Assembly: GCF_000711955.1 (NCBI RefSeq)
Contig: NZ_JONR01000020.1
Location: forward strand, 45,055 to 109,054
From: Nevskia soli DSM 19509
GTDB taxonomy: Bacteria; Pseudomonadota; Gammaproteobacteria; Nevskiales; Nevskiaceae
Direction: 5' to 3'
Length of the DNA stretch: 64,000 bases
The notes under the pieces are model-generated. The model saw only the letters and a program-made list of their open reading frames with translations. It had not been told where the DNA came from and made no database searches. Made by a program: the position numbers and the translations under genes. Below, piece by piece: positions 50,801 to 58,851 of this stretch. The first letter of the stretch is position 1. The number at the start of each line of letters is the position of its first letter.

Positions 50801-51544
50801 ATGACGAACACAAGCTACCGCTTCGGCAACCCGCTGCTCGGCCGGCTGAGTTCGCCGGAGCTGATCGCGGAGTCCCTGCGGCAGGCGATCATCGAAGGCC
50901 AGCTCGGGCCGGGCGAGTCGCTGCGGCAGGAAAACCTGGCGCAGCACTTCTCGGTCAGCCGCATCCCGGTGCGTGAAGCGCTGCGCCAGCTGGAGAGCGA
51001 GGGCTGGATCGTGCTCGAGCGCAACCGCGGTGCCCGCGTCAGCGCGCTGAGCGCCGACGAGGTGCGCGAGATCTACGAGATCCGCGCCTCGCTCGAAGTC
51101 ACCGCCCTGCGCCTGGCGGCGCCGCGGCATACGCCGCAAAGCCTGGATCGCGCCGCTGCCATCCTGCGCGCCGCACATGGCGAGGCAGACCGCTCCCTTC
51201 ATGTCCAGCACAACCGCGAATTCCATCTGGCGTTGTATGCGCCGGCCGGGCGTCCGCGCCTGTCCGCGATGATCGATTCGCTGCACAGCCAGGGCGAGCG
51301 TTACCTGCGCCTGAAGCTGGACCTGCCGGCGTACAAGCAGCAGTCGGACGACGAGCACGAGCAGATTCTCGCGGCGGTGCGCGGCGGCGAGATCGAAACC
51401 GCGGTGAGGATTCTCGAACCGCACCTGTTGCAGACCGGCGAGATGGTGGCGCGTTACCTGGCCGAGCATCTCGCGGACAAGGCGCCGGGCAGCGGCAAAC
51501 GGCGCAATGGGGTCAGGAAGACCGGTGCAGCGGCCGGCGCATAA
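50795..51544 (+). CDS. mdcY: GntR/FCD-family repressor of malonate decarboxylase genes
   Basis: 249 residues from ATG 50795, or 247 from ATG 50801. The N-terminal winged helix has LRQENLAQHFSVSRIPVREALRQLESEGWIVLERNRGARV (about residues 45-85). The C-terminal FCD domain has EIYEIRASLEVTALRLAA and HNREFHLALY plus the DEHEQIL metal-site His. No ribosome-binding site precedes either start, and TATACA ends eight bases before 50801, so a leaderless message is possible. It lies 27 bp before mdcA. Confidence 0.85.
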   Translation: MQMTNTSYRFGNPLLGRLSSPELIAESLRQAIIEGQLGPGESLRQENLAQHFSVSRIPVREALRQLESEGWIVLERNRGARVSALSADEVREIYEIRASLEVTALRLAAPRHTPQSLDRAAAILRAAHGEADRSLHVQHNREFHLALYAPAGRPRLSAMIDSLHSQGERYLRLKLDLPAYKQQSDDEHEQILAAVRGGEIETAVRILEPHLLQTGEMVARYLAEHLADKAPGSGKRRNGVRKTGAAAGA

Positions 51545-51571
51545 TCGCCGGGCCGCAACGAAGGAGCAGCG

Positions 51572-53242
51572 ATGGGCATGAAGCAAACCGCTGGCGAAGC
51601 TGCACACGCCGGGCGCTCATGGACGACCTTGCGCGACGCCAAGGCGCGGCGCCTTGCCGCGCTTGGCGCCCCGGCCGGCAACAAGGTGCTCGAAGCGCGC
51701 GCCATGGTGGAGACGCTGCAGAAGCTGCTCCAGCCGGGCGACCGCGTGGCGCTGGAAGGCAACAACCAGAAGCAGGCGGACTTCCTGTCGCGCGCGCTGG
51801 TGCAGGTCGATCCGCAGAAAATCCACGACCTGCATCTGCTCATCTCCACCATCAGCCGTCCCGAGCACCTGACGCTGTTCGAGCGCGGCATCGCGCGCAA
51901 GCTGGATTTCTCCTTCGCCGGGCCGCAGAGCTTGCGGGTGGCGCAGCTGCTGGAAGACGGCAAGCTGGAGATCGGTTCGATCTATACCTACGTCGAGCTG
52001 TACGCGCGCATGTTCATCGACCTGACGCCGCACATCGCGCTGGTCTGCGCCGAGAAGGCCGATGCGCAGGGCAATCTCTACACGGGCCCGAACACCGAGG
52101 ACACGCCGACCATCGTCGAGGCCACGGCGTTCCGCCACGGCATCGTCATCGCCCAGGTCAACGAACTGGTGGACGAGCTGCCGCGGGTCGACATCCCCGG
52201 TTCCTGGGTCGACTTCGTGGTGGTGGCGGACAAGCCTTTCGCGGTCGAGCCGCTGTTCACCCGCGATCCGCGCCACATCACCGAGTTGCAGGTGCTGATG
52301 GGCATGATGGTGATCCGCGGCATCTACGAGCGCCACGGTGTCACCTCGCTCAACCACGGCATCGGCTTCGACACCGCCGCCATCGAGCTGCTGCTGCCTA
52401 CCTACGGCGAATCGCTCGGGCTCAAAGGCAAGATCTGCCGCAACTGGGCGCTCAATCCGCATCCGACGCTGATCCCCGCGATCGAGAGCGGGTGGGTGGA
52501 GAGCGTGCACTGCTTCGGCAGCGAGGTCGGCATGGAGGATTACATCCGCGCGCGGCCGGATATCTTCTTCGTCGGCGCCGACGGCAGCCTGCGTTCCAAC
52601 CGCGTGCTGTGCCAGCTGGCAGGGCAGTACGGCGTCGACCTGTTCATCGGCTCGACCCTGCAGATGGATGCCGACGCCAATTCCTCCACCGTCACCCTGG
52701 GCCGGCTCGCCGGCTTCGGCGGCGCGCCCAATATGGGCCACGATCCCAAGGGGCGCCGCCACAGCAGCGCGCCCTGGCTCAACATGATCACCGCCGACGC
52801 GCCGGTGGTGCGCGGGCGCAAGCTGGTGGTGCAGCTGGCGGAGACCTTCAAGAAGGGCGGCACGCCCACCATCGTCGAGTCGCTCGATGCGATCGAGGTC
52901 GGCAAAAAGAGCGGCATGCCGATCGCGCCGGTGATGATCTACGGCGACGATGTCAGCCACGTCGTCACCGAGGAAGGCATCGCCTACCTGTACAAGACCG
53001 ACAGCGGCGAAGAGCGCCGCGCCGCCGTCGCGGCCATCGCCGGCGCCACGCCCATCGGCCTGCGCGCCGATGCCGCGCGCAGTGCCGCGCTGCGTGCGCG
53101 CGGCGTCATCGCTTATCCCGAAGACCTCGGCGTCTCGCCCATGGCGGCGAAGCGCTCGCTGCTGGCCGCGCGCAGCATCGAGGATCTCGCCGCCTGGTCC
53201 GGCGGGCTATACCGGCCGCCGGCCCGCTTCCGCAGCTGGTAG
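51572..53242 (+). CDS. mdcA: Malonate decarboxylase alpha subunit (acetyl-ACP:malonate ACP-SH transferase)
   Basis: 556 residues. MdcA exchanges acetyl for malonyl on the carrier protein. Family segments include RSWTTLRDAKARRLAAL, LEGNNQKQADFLSRAL, IYTYVELYARMFIDLTPHIALVC and TLGRLAGFGGAPNMGHDPKGRRH. It heads the structural genes, with AAGGAGCAGCG upstream, 27 bp after the regulator, so both share one transcript. Confidence 0.96.
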   Translation: MGMKQTAGEAAHAGRSWTTLRDAKARRLAALGAPAGNKVLEARAMVETLQKLLQPGDRVALEGNNQKQADFLSRALVQVDPQKIHDLHLLISTISRPEHLTLFERGIARKLDFSFAGPQSLRVAQLLEDGKLEIGSIYTYVELYARMFIDLTPHIALVCAEKADAQGNLYTGPNTEDTPTIVEATAFRHGIVIAQVNELVDELPRVDIPGSWVDFVVVADKPFAVEPLFTRDPRHITELQVLMGMMVIRGIYERHGVTSLNHGIGFDTAAIELLLPTYGESLGLKGKICRNWALNPHPTLIPAIESGWVESVHCFGSEVGMEDYIRARPDIFFVGADGSLRSNRVLCQLAGQYGVDLFIGSTLQMDADANSSTVTLGRLAGFGGAPNMGHDPKGRRHSSAPWLNMITADAPVVRGRKLVVQLAETFKKGGTPTIVESLDAIEVGKKSGMPIAPVMIYGDDVSHVVTEEGIAYLYKTDSGEERRAAVAAIAGATPIGLRADAARSAALRARGVIAYPEDLGVSPMAAKRSLLAARSIEDLAAWSGGLYRPPARFRSW

Positions 53243-53250
53243 GAGTTTCC

Positions 53251-54171
53251 ATGAGCGCCATCGGCACCGCCTTGCGCGTCTCCGTCAGCCAGCGGCTGAC
53301 GCGCTGGCGCGAGCGTCCGCAATTCCATTCCCGGCAGCTGGCCGACCTGGCGGTGGAATCGCTGATCGCGGAAGCCCTGCTCACACCCAAGCCGGCGCTG
53401 GTCGACCAGCGCGGCCCCGGCGCGCACCGCGACCTCGATCTCGGCCGCCTGCTGCGTTCCGCCCGCTCCCTGCGCGGCGCTTTCCTGGAGATGGCGATGG
53501 TCGCCGCCGGCCGCGGGCCGGACCAGGCGTTGCGCGAAGAGTTGGCTGCAATCGGCCGCGCCGGCGAGGCCGACATGCTCGCCGCCACCGAGGGCAGCAA
53601 TGCGCATCGCGGCGCCATCTGGGTGCTTGGTTTGCTGATCGCCGCGCGTGCCAGCGGTGGTGCCGGCGCCACGCCGCATGAAGTCGCCGCAGTCGCCGCG
53701 CGCATCGCGCAGTTCGAAGACCGCCATGCGCCGCGCCTGGATTCGAACGGCCTGCGCGTGTGCGAGCGTTACGGCGTGGCCGGCGCACGCGGCGAAGCCC
53801 ATGCCGGCTTCCCGCACGTGGTCGATATCGGGCTGCCTGCGCTGCGGGCCGCGCGCGATCAGGGCGCGGACGAAACCTGCGCGCGGCTCGATGCGCTGAT
53901 GGCGATCATGTGCAGTCTCGACGACACCTGCCTGCTGCATCGCGGCGGCTGGCCGGCGCTGCGCACCGCGCAATCCGGCTCCGCCGCCGTGCTGGCGGAG
54001 GGCGGGACGTCCAGCGCCGAAGGTTGGCGCGCTTTGTTGCGCCTGGACGCGGAGCTGCTGGCGCTGAACGCCTCCCCGGGCGGCTGCGCCGACCTGCTCG
54101 CCGCCTGCCTGTTTCTCGACCGCGCGCAGCCGCTGGCCGCCGCGCGCGCCCCACATTCCTCGACGAGGTAA
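53251..54171 (+). CDS. mdcB: Triphosphoribosyl-dephospho-CoA synthase
   Basis: 306 residues. MdcB (CitG family) makes the 2'-(5''-triphosphoribosyl)-3'-dephospho-CoA precursor of the MdcC prosthetic group. Motifs: LIAEALLTPKPALVDQRGPGAHRDLDL, ATEGSNAHRGAIWVLGLL and a late SLDDTCLLHRGG. It begins eight bases after mdcA, with AGGAGTTTCC as ribosome-binding site. Confidence 0.93.
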   Translation: MSAIGTALRVSVSQRLTRWRERPQFHSRQLADLAVESLIAEALLTPKPALVDQRGPGAHRDLDLGRLLRSARSLRGAFLEMAMVAAGRGPDQALREELAAIGRAGEADMLAATEGSNAHRGAIWVLGLLIAARASGGAGATPHEVAAVAARIAQFEDRHAPRLDSNGLRVCERYGVAGARGEAHAGFPHVVDIGLPALRAARDQGADETCARLDALMAIMCSLDDTCLLHRGGWPALRTAQSGSAAVLAEGGTSSAEGWRALLRLDAELLALNASPGGCADLLAACLFLDRAQPLAAARAPHSSTR

Positions 54172-54176
54172 TCCGA

Positions 54177-54470
54177 ATGGAAAGGATCGAACTCGATTAT
54201 CCCGCCCGGCACGCCGTGCCGCGCCGCGTGCATGTCGGCGTGGTCGGCTCGGGCGATCTCGAGGTATTGCTGGAGCCCTCGCCGGACCAGCGCGCGCACG
54301 TGCTGGTCAACACCAGCGTCGACGGTTTCGGCGTGGTGTGGAAGAGCGTGCTGGACCGTTTCTTCGAGCGCTTCGGCGGCGCGGCTTCGATCGAGATCAA
54401 CGATTTCGGCGCCACTCCAGGCACCGTGATGCTGCGCCTGGAGCAGGCGGCGGAAGCGGTGCGCGCATGA
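54177..54470 (+). CDS. mdcC: Malonate decarboxylase acyl carrier protein (delta subunit)
   Basis: 97 residues. Ser25 in VVGSGDLEVLLEP is at the position to which the phosphoribosyl-dephospho-CoA arm is attached in the Klebsiella protein. The rest keeps family segments HVLVNTSVDGFG and INDFGATPGTVMLRLEQA. It ends by ATGA overlap with mdcD. Confidence 0.95.
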   Translation: MERIELDYPARHAVPRRVHVGVVGSGDLEVLLEPSPDQRAHVLVNTSVDGFGVVWKSVLDRFFERFGGAASIEINDFGATPGTVMLRLEQAAEAVRA

Positions 54471-55339
54471 GCGCCGTCGCCGCCGTACGCGAGCACCGGC
54501 AGTTCCTCGGCCGCACCAGCTTCATCGAGATGGGGGCGCGCGAGCGCGCCCGCGCCATCCTCGACGCGGGCAGCTTCCGCGAACTGCTCGGCCCCTTCGA
54601 CCGCCTCAAGTCGCCTTGGCTGCCCCTGCAGGGCATCGTGGCGCAGTCCGACGACGGCGTGGTGCTGGCGCGCGGCACGCTCGACGGCAGGCCGGCGCTG
54701 GTGGCGGCGATCGAAAGCATCTACCAGGGCGGCAGCATGGGCGAAGTCTCCGGCGCCAAGATTGCCGGCGCCCTGGAGTTGGCGCTGCGCGATTGCGAGC
54801 AGGGCAAGCCGGTGCTGCCGGTGCTGCTGCTGGAAACCGGCGGCGTGCGCTTGCAGGAAGCCAACCTCGGCCTCGCCGTCATCGCGGAAATCCATGCCGC
54901 CATCGTCGCCCTGCGCCGGCACGTGCCGGTGATCGGCGTGATCAGCGGCATGGTCGGCTGCTTCGGCGGCATGTCGCTGGCGGCGGCGTTGTGCAGCCGC
55001 CTGATCGTCACGCGCCAAGCGCGCCTGGGCATGAACGGTCCCGAGGTGATCGAGCAGGAAGCGGGCATCGCCGAACTCGATGCTTCCGATCGCGCCCTGG
55101 TATGGAGTCTCATCGGCGGCGAGCAGCGCTACGCGGTCGGTCTCGTCGACGAGCTGCTCGAAGACGACGCGGTGGCCATCGCCGCGTCCGTGCGTACCGC
55201 ATTCGCGCAGGGCCTGCCGCGGCAGGAGCGCAGCGCCCAGGTGGATCTCTACCTGGAGCGCCTCGCCGCGATCGATCCGCAGCGGCCGCTGGATGGTCCT
55301 GGTCTGCGCGCCCTCTGGCATGGAGCGGCACGGTCATGA
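54467..55339 (+). CDS. mdcD: Malonyl-ACP decarboxylase beta subunit
   Basis: 290 residues, carboxyltransferase/crotonase fold. Segments: SFIEMGARERARAILD, IYQGGSMGEVSGAKIAGALE, LLLETGGVRLQEAN and GVISGMVGCFGGMSLAAAL, the last forming the oxyanion region. With MdcE it decarboxylates malonyl-S-ACP to acetyl-S-ACP. It overlaps mdcC and mdcE by four bases each. Confidence 0.96.
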   Translation: MSAVAAVREHRQFLGRTSFIEMGARERARAILDAGSFRELLGPFDRLKSPWLPLQGIVAQSDDGVVLARGTLDGRPALVAAIESIYQGGSMGEVSGAKIAGALELALRDCEQGKPVLPVLLLETGGVRLQEANLGLAVIAEIHAAIVALRRHVPVIGVISGMVGCFGGMSLAAALCSRLIVTRQARLGMNGPEVIEQEAGIAELDASDRALVWSLIGGEQRYAVGLVDELLEDDAVAIAASVRTAFAQGLPRQERSAQVDLYLERLAAIDPQRPLDGPGLRALWHGAARS

Positions 55340-56166
55340 GCACACAGACGGAACTATCGGCCCGCGGCATCACCTGGTTGCGGGCGCTCACCGCGCAGGA
55401 CGGCGTGCTCCAGGGCACCCCGGCCACGGTGCGTGTGGCCGAAGCCGCGCTGGGCGACGAGCCCGCCAGCTTCATCGCCGTGGTGCCGGATCCGCATAAC
55501 CGCTTCCCGCGCGCGCGCAACGGCGAGGTCGGCCTCGAAGAAGGCTGGGCCCTGGCGCGGCAGGTGCGGAAGATCATCGCCGCCGGCAAGGACGGCGCGC
55601 GCCGGCCGATCATCGCCCTGGTCGACGTCAGCAGCCAGGCCTACGGCCGGCGTGAGGAATTGCTCGGCGTTCACCTGGCTTGCGCCGCGGCGGCCGACGC
55701 CTATGCCTCCGCGCGCCTTGCCGGCCATCCGGTGATCGCGCTGCTGGTCGGCAAGGCCATGTCCGGCGCTTTCCTCGCGCACGGGTACCAGGCCAATCGC
55801 CTGCTGGCATTGGATTCGCCCGAGGTGATGGTGCACGCCATGGGCAAGCAGGCGGCGGCGCGCGTCACCCGCCGATCGGTGGCGGACCTGGAAAAACTGG
55901 GCGAGCGCATCGCGCCCATGGCCTACGACATCCGCGCTTACGCCAAGCTTGGTTTGCTGCACCAGCTGATCGAAGGCGTCGACGCCGATGCACCGGGCAC
56001 GGCCGACGTGCAGCGCGTGCGTGAAGCGCTGCTGGCGGCGATTGCCGATACGCGCTCCGGCGCGCGCGACCTGTCATCGCGGCTGGCATCGCCGGAGGCG
56101 CATGCGACGCGCGCCGCCTCCATCGAAGTGCGGCGGCGCCTGGCGGAGCAGTGGGATGCCGCCTGA
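55336..56166 (+). CDS. mdcE: Malonyl-ACP decarboxylase gamma subunit
   Basis: 276 residues, the second carboxyltransferase-like half of the decarboxylase. Typical segments are VVPDPHNRFPRARNGEVGLEEGW, LVDVSSQAYGRREELLG and GKAMSGAFLAHGYQAN. It overlaps mdcD by ATGA and mdcG by 11 bp. The stop codon opens a strong hairpin at 56166. Confidence 0.95.
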   Translation: MSTQTELSARGITWLRALTAQDGVLQGTPATVRVAEAALGDEPASFIAVVPDPHNRFPRARNGEVGLEEGWALARQVRKIIAAGKDGARRPIIALVDVSSQAYGRREELLGVHLACAAAADAYASARLAGHPVIALLVGKAMSGAFLAHGYQANRLLALDSPEVMVHAMGKQAAARVTRRSVADLEKLGERIAPMAYDIRAYAKLGLLHQLIEGVDADAPGTADVQRVREALLAAIADTRSGARDLSSRLASPEAHATRAASIEVRRRLAEQWDAA

Positions 56167-56857
56167 GAGCTCATCCGTGATTCATTCACGGACAAGCTCT
56201 GAGCCGCGGCCGGCGGTGCACACGCTGCTGCGGCTGCGGCATGTCGACGAACTGATCTGGGAAGAGGGTCGCCCCGACTGGGCTGTCGCCGCGTTGGAGC
56301 TTGCGCCCTGGGTGGTGGTGCGCCGAGTCGAGCCGCGTCCGCGGCTGTGGCCGGTCGGCATCCGCGGCGGCCTGCGCCCGCAACGTTGCGCGGCCTGGCT
56401 GCCGGACGCCGCGGTGGCGGATTTCGTCACCCCGGAGATGCTGGCGACGACACGCGCCTGGCGCCAGCGGCCCTGCGCCGACACGATTCCCGCGCTGGCC
56501 CTGCTCGACGAAGTGGAAGCCATCCTGCAGGCGCACGGCTACGCCGGCCGCTGGGGTCCCGGCGGCAGCGTCGGCTTCGAACTGGCCAGTACCTTGCCTT
56601 GTGTCTCCCCGGCCAGCGATCTCGACCTCGTGCTGAAGGTGCCGGAGCCGCTCGGCGTGCGCGACGCGGCCGCGCTGTGGGCGGCCCTGTCGAGGCTGCC
56701 GCTGCGCGTCGACGTCCTGCTGGAAACACCCCTGGGAGCGGTGGCGCTGGCCGAGTACGCCAGGGGCAAGAGCGTGATGATGTTGCGCACCGCGCTGGGC
56801 GCGCGGCTGGTGGCCGATCCCTGGCTTGCCAGCGCGGCCAGCGCACTGAGCGCGTGA
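56156..56857 (+). CDS. mdcG: Malonate decarboxylase holo-ACP synthase (phosphoribosyl-dephospho-CoA transferase)
   Basis: 233 residues from ATG 56156; a later GTG start near 56216 (VHTLLRLRHVDE) is possible and closer to family N-termini. MdcG attaches the prosthetic group to MdcC. The nucleotidyltransferase signature is GSVGFELAS ... SDLDLVLKVP with two Asp near residue 158. The first codons run through the hairpin at 56166-56200, which may hide the true start. It overlaps mdcH by GTGA. Confidence 0.88.
   Translation: MPPESSSVIHSRTSSEPRPAVHTLLRLRHVDELIWEEGRPDWAVAALELAPWVVVRRVEPRPRLWPVGIRGGLRPQRCAAWLPDAAVADFVTPEMLATTRAWRQRPCADTIPALALLDEVEAILQAHGYAGRWGPGGSVGFELASTLPCVSPASDLDLVLKVPEPLGVRDAAALWAALSRLPLRVDVLLETPLGAVALAEYARGKSVMMLRTALGARLVADPWLASAASALSA
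56166..56200. repeat. Hairpin across the mdcE stop and mdcG start region
   Basis: AGAGCT...TCCGTGA pairs with TCACGGA...AGCTCT, a 13-bp stem with one small internal mismatch loop, directly after the mdcE TGA. It could limit read-through translation into mdcG, which is needed only in catalytic amounts, or be an inserted palindromic repeat. Confidence 0.72.
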
Positions 56858-57789
56858 GCGTCGCGCTGTTGTTTCCCGGTCAGGGCGCGCAGAGTCCGGG
56901 CTTCCTGCATCGCCTGCCCGAACACCCGCTGGTCCGCGCCACGTTGGATCAAGCCTCCGAAATATTGGGCGAGGATGTCCTCGCCCTGGACAGTGCCGAA
57001 GCTTTGTCCTCCACCGTCGCGGTGCAACTCACGACCCTGGTCGCAGGCGTTGCCGCCTGGCGCGTACTGGGCGGGGAGGGGGTGAGCGCCGACGCCGTGG
57101 CCGGTCTGTCGGTCGGCGCCTTCGCCGCCGCCGTCGCCTGCGACACGCTGTCTTTCGCCGATGCCCTGCCGCTGGTGAAGCTGCGCGCCCAGGGCATGGA
57201 GCGCGCCTATCCGCGGGGCTACGGCATGGCTGCGATCATTGGCCTGGACGAGCGCCGCGTCGCCGCGCTGGTCGAGCGCGCGGGCGGTGCGAATTCACGA
57301 CTCTACCTCGCCAACATCAACGCGCCGACGCAGATGGTGCTGGCCGGGCCGGATGCCGCGCTCGATGCCGCCATCGCCGCCGCGCGACAGGCCGGGGCGC
57401 GCAAGGCCAAGCGTCTGGCGGTGAGCGTGCCCTCGCACTGTCCCCTGCTGGATGCCGTATCCAGCCAGCTGGCCGAGGCCATGGCGAAGATCGAGCTGCG
57501 GGCGCCGCGGATCCCCTATGTCGGCAATTGCCGCGCCCGGGTGGCGCGCGACGCTGCGGGCGTGGCCGAGGACCTGATCAACAACGTCGCCCGTACCGTG
57601 CGCTGGCATGATGCGACGGTGGTGCTGTACGAGTTGGGCGCACGGCTGTTCGTCGAACCCCCGCCGGGGCAGGTGCTGAGCCGCCTGGCGCGGGAGGCCT
57701 TCGGCGACGCCCGCAGCGTGGCGCTGGGCGACGTGGACCTGGATTCGGTCGTGCTGCTGGCACGGCGCGAGCAGTCACAGGACGGTTGA
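56854..57789 (+). CDS. mdcH: Malonyl-CoA:ACP transferase of the malonate decarboxylase
   Basis: 311 residues, FabD-like fold. GQGAQSPGFL at the start, active serine in GLSVGAFAA (about residue 88), and catalytic His in SVPSHCPLLDAV. It primes the MdcC carrier with malonyl from malonyl-CoA. The start is GTG 56854, overlapping the mdcG stop. It ends the mdc operon; no clear terminator follows. Confidence 0.95.
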   Translation: MSVALLFPGQGAQSPGFLHRLPEHPLVRATLDQASEILGEDVLALDSAEALSSTVAVQLTTLVAGVAAWRVLGGEGVSADAVAGLSVGAFAAAVACDTLSFADALPLVKLRAQGMERAYPRGYGMAAIIGLDERRVAALVERAGGANSRLYLANINAPTQMVLAGPDAALDAAIAAARQAGARKAKRLAVSVPSHCPLLDAVSSQLAEAMAKIELRAPRIPYVGNCRARVARDAAGVAEDLINNVARTVRWHDATVVLYELGARLFVEPPPGQVLSRLAREAFGDARSVALGDVDLDSVVLLARREQSQDG

Positions 57790-57967
57790 ACGCCGCGAGC
57801 CGTTTTCAGGCCACCGGTGTACCGCTGTGCTTGCCTTGTCCGATCCGGCAAAGGCAGACTGACCCGCTTGCATGGATGCGCCGGACTACCCGGTGAAAAC
57901 GCTTGTGTATGGATCGCCTTATAAAACCAATGAAGATCGACAACGCCGTGAGCGGACGGGCGCAGCC

Positions 57968-58624
57968 ATGAAGCGCAGCCTTGCGGCTCTGGCCGGTATT
58001 GCCGCTGCCGTGCTGTGGCAACTCGCGGCGGCGGCCGGCAGTGTATCCATTGCCGCCGGCAATGCTGGGCATGGGGCGCAGCTGGTGAGCACCTGCTCGC
58101 ATTGTCACGGCCAGCGCGGCGAGGGCTTGGCGGTGAGCCGGTTCCCCCGGCTCGCCGGGCAATCCGCGGCCTATCTCGCCAGGCAACTGGGCGACTACGC
58201 GGCCGGCACCCGCGACAACGCTGTGATGGTGAGCTTCGCCAAGGCCATGTCGGCGCAGGACATGGCGGATATCGCCGCCTACTACGCTGGGCTGACCGCG
58301 CCCGCGGTCGCCCCGGAAAAGGCCGATGCAAAACTGCTGGATGCGGGCCACAAGCTCGCCAGCGCCGGCGACGCCGCGACTGGTGTACCGGCTTGCGTCA
58401 GTTGCCACGGCCCCGACGGTCGCGGCCAGCCTCCCGTGTTTCCCTACCTTGCCGGTCAGCACGCCGAATACATCACCGCACAGCTGGATGCATGGCGGGA
58501 AGGTTCGCGCCGCAATGACAACGGCGCGCAAATGTCGTCTTTGGCCAGGAAGCTGAGCGCGGCCGACATCGCCGCGGTCTCCGCCTACTTCGCGCAGCTG
58601 CCGCCGCCCAAGCCGCAGCGCTGA
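57968..58624 (+). CDS. Diheme cytochrome c4-type protein
   Basis: 218 residues with a signal peptide (MKRSLAALAG...LAAAAG). Two class I heme domains: CSHCHGQRGEG near residue 43 and CVSCHGPDGRG near residue 138. Each repeats FPRLAGQSAAYLARQL / FPYLAGQHAEYITAQL and a later Met ligand candidate (MVSFAKAM, MSSLARKL). It would carry electrons in the periplasm, often to terminal oxidases. ATG 57968 was chosen because the signal peptide starts there. Confidence 0.92.
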   Translation: MKRSLAALAGIAAAVLWQLAAAAGSVSIAAGNAGHGAQLVSTCSHCHGQRGEGLAVSRFPRLAGQSAAYLARQLGDYAAGTRDNAVMVSFAKAMSAQDMADIAAYYAGLTAPAVAPEKADAKLLDAGHKLASAGDAATGVPACVSCHGPDGRGQPPVFPYLAGQHAEYITAQLDAWREGSRRNDNGAQMSSLARKLSAADIAAVSAYFAQLPPPKPQR

Positions 58625-58851
58625 TCCGCATCCCGAAAAAATCCCCGCTGCTCCGGGAGCGGCCGCGCCGTCGCGGCTGATTCTCCCGCCCAACCTTTCC
58701 GGAGTATGGCCGCGGCCTCGTCCGCATGGACGAAGCCGGCTTTCTCCCGCGGAAGGTCCAATACCCCCATACAAAACCCTCAGTCTGAAGAGGGCTCGCG
58801 ACAGGCCCGGCAAGGCCGCCGCGAACACCGGTCATCGTGGGAGGAGAGGAA

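Noticed and set aside
58625..58851. Possible riboswitch ahead of the TonB-dependent receptor
   Set aside because: 227 bp are available, but I could not find a cobalamin box or a convincing set of conserved stems.
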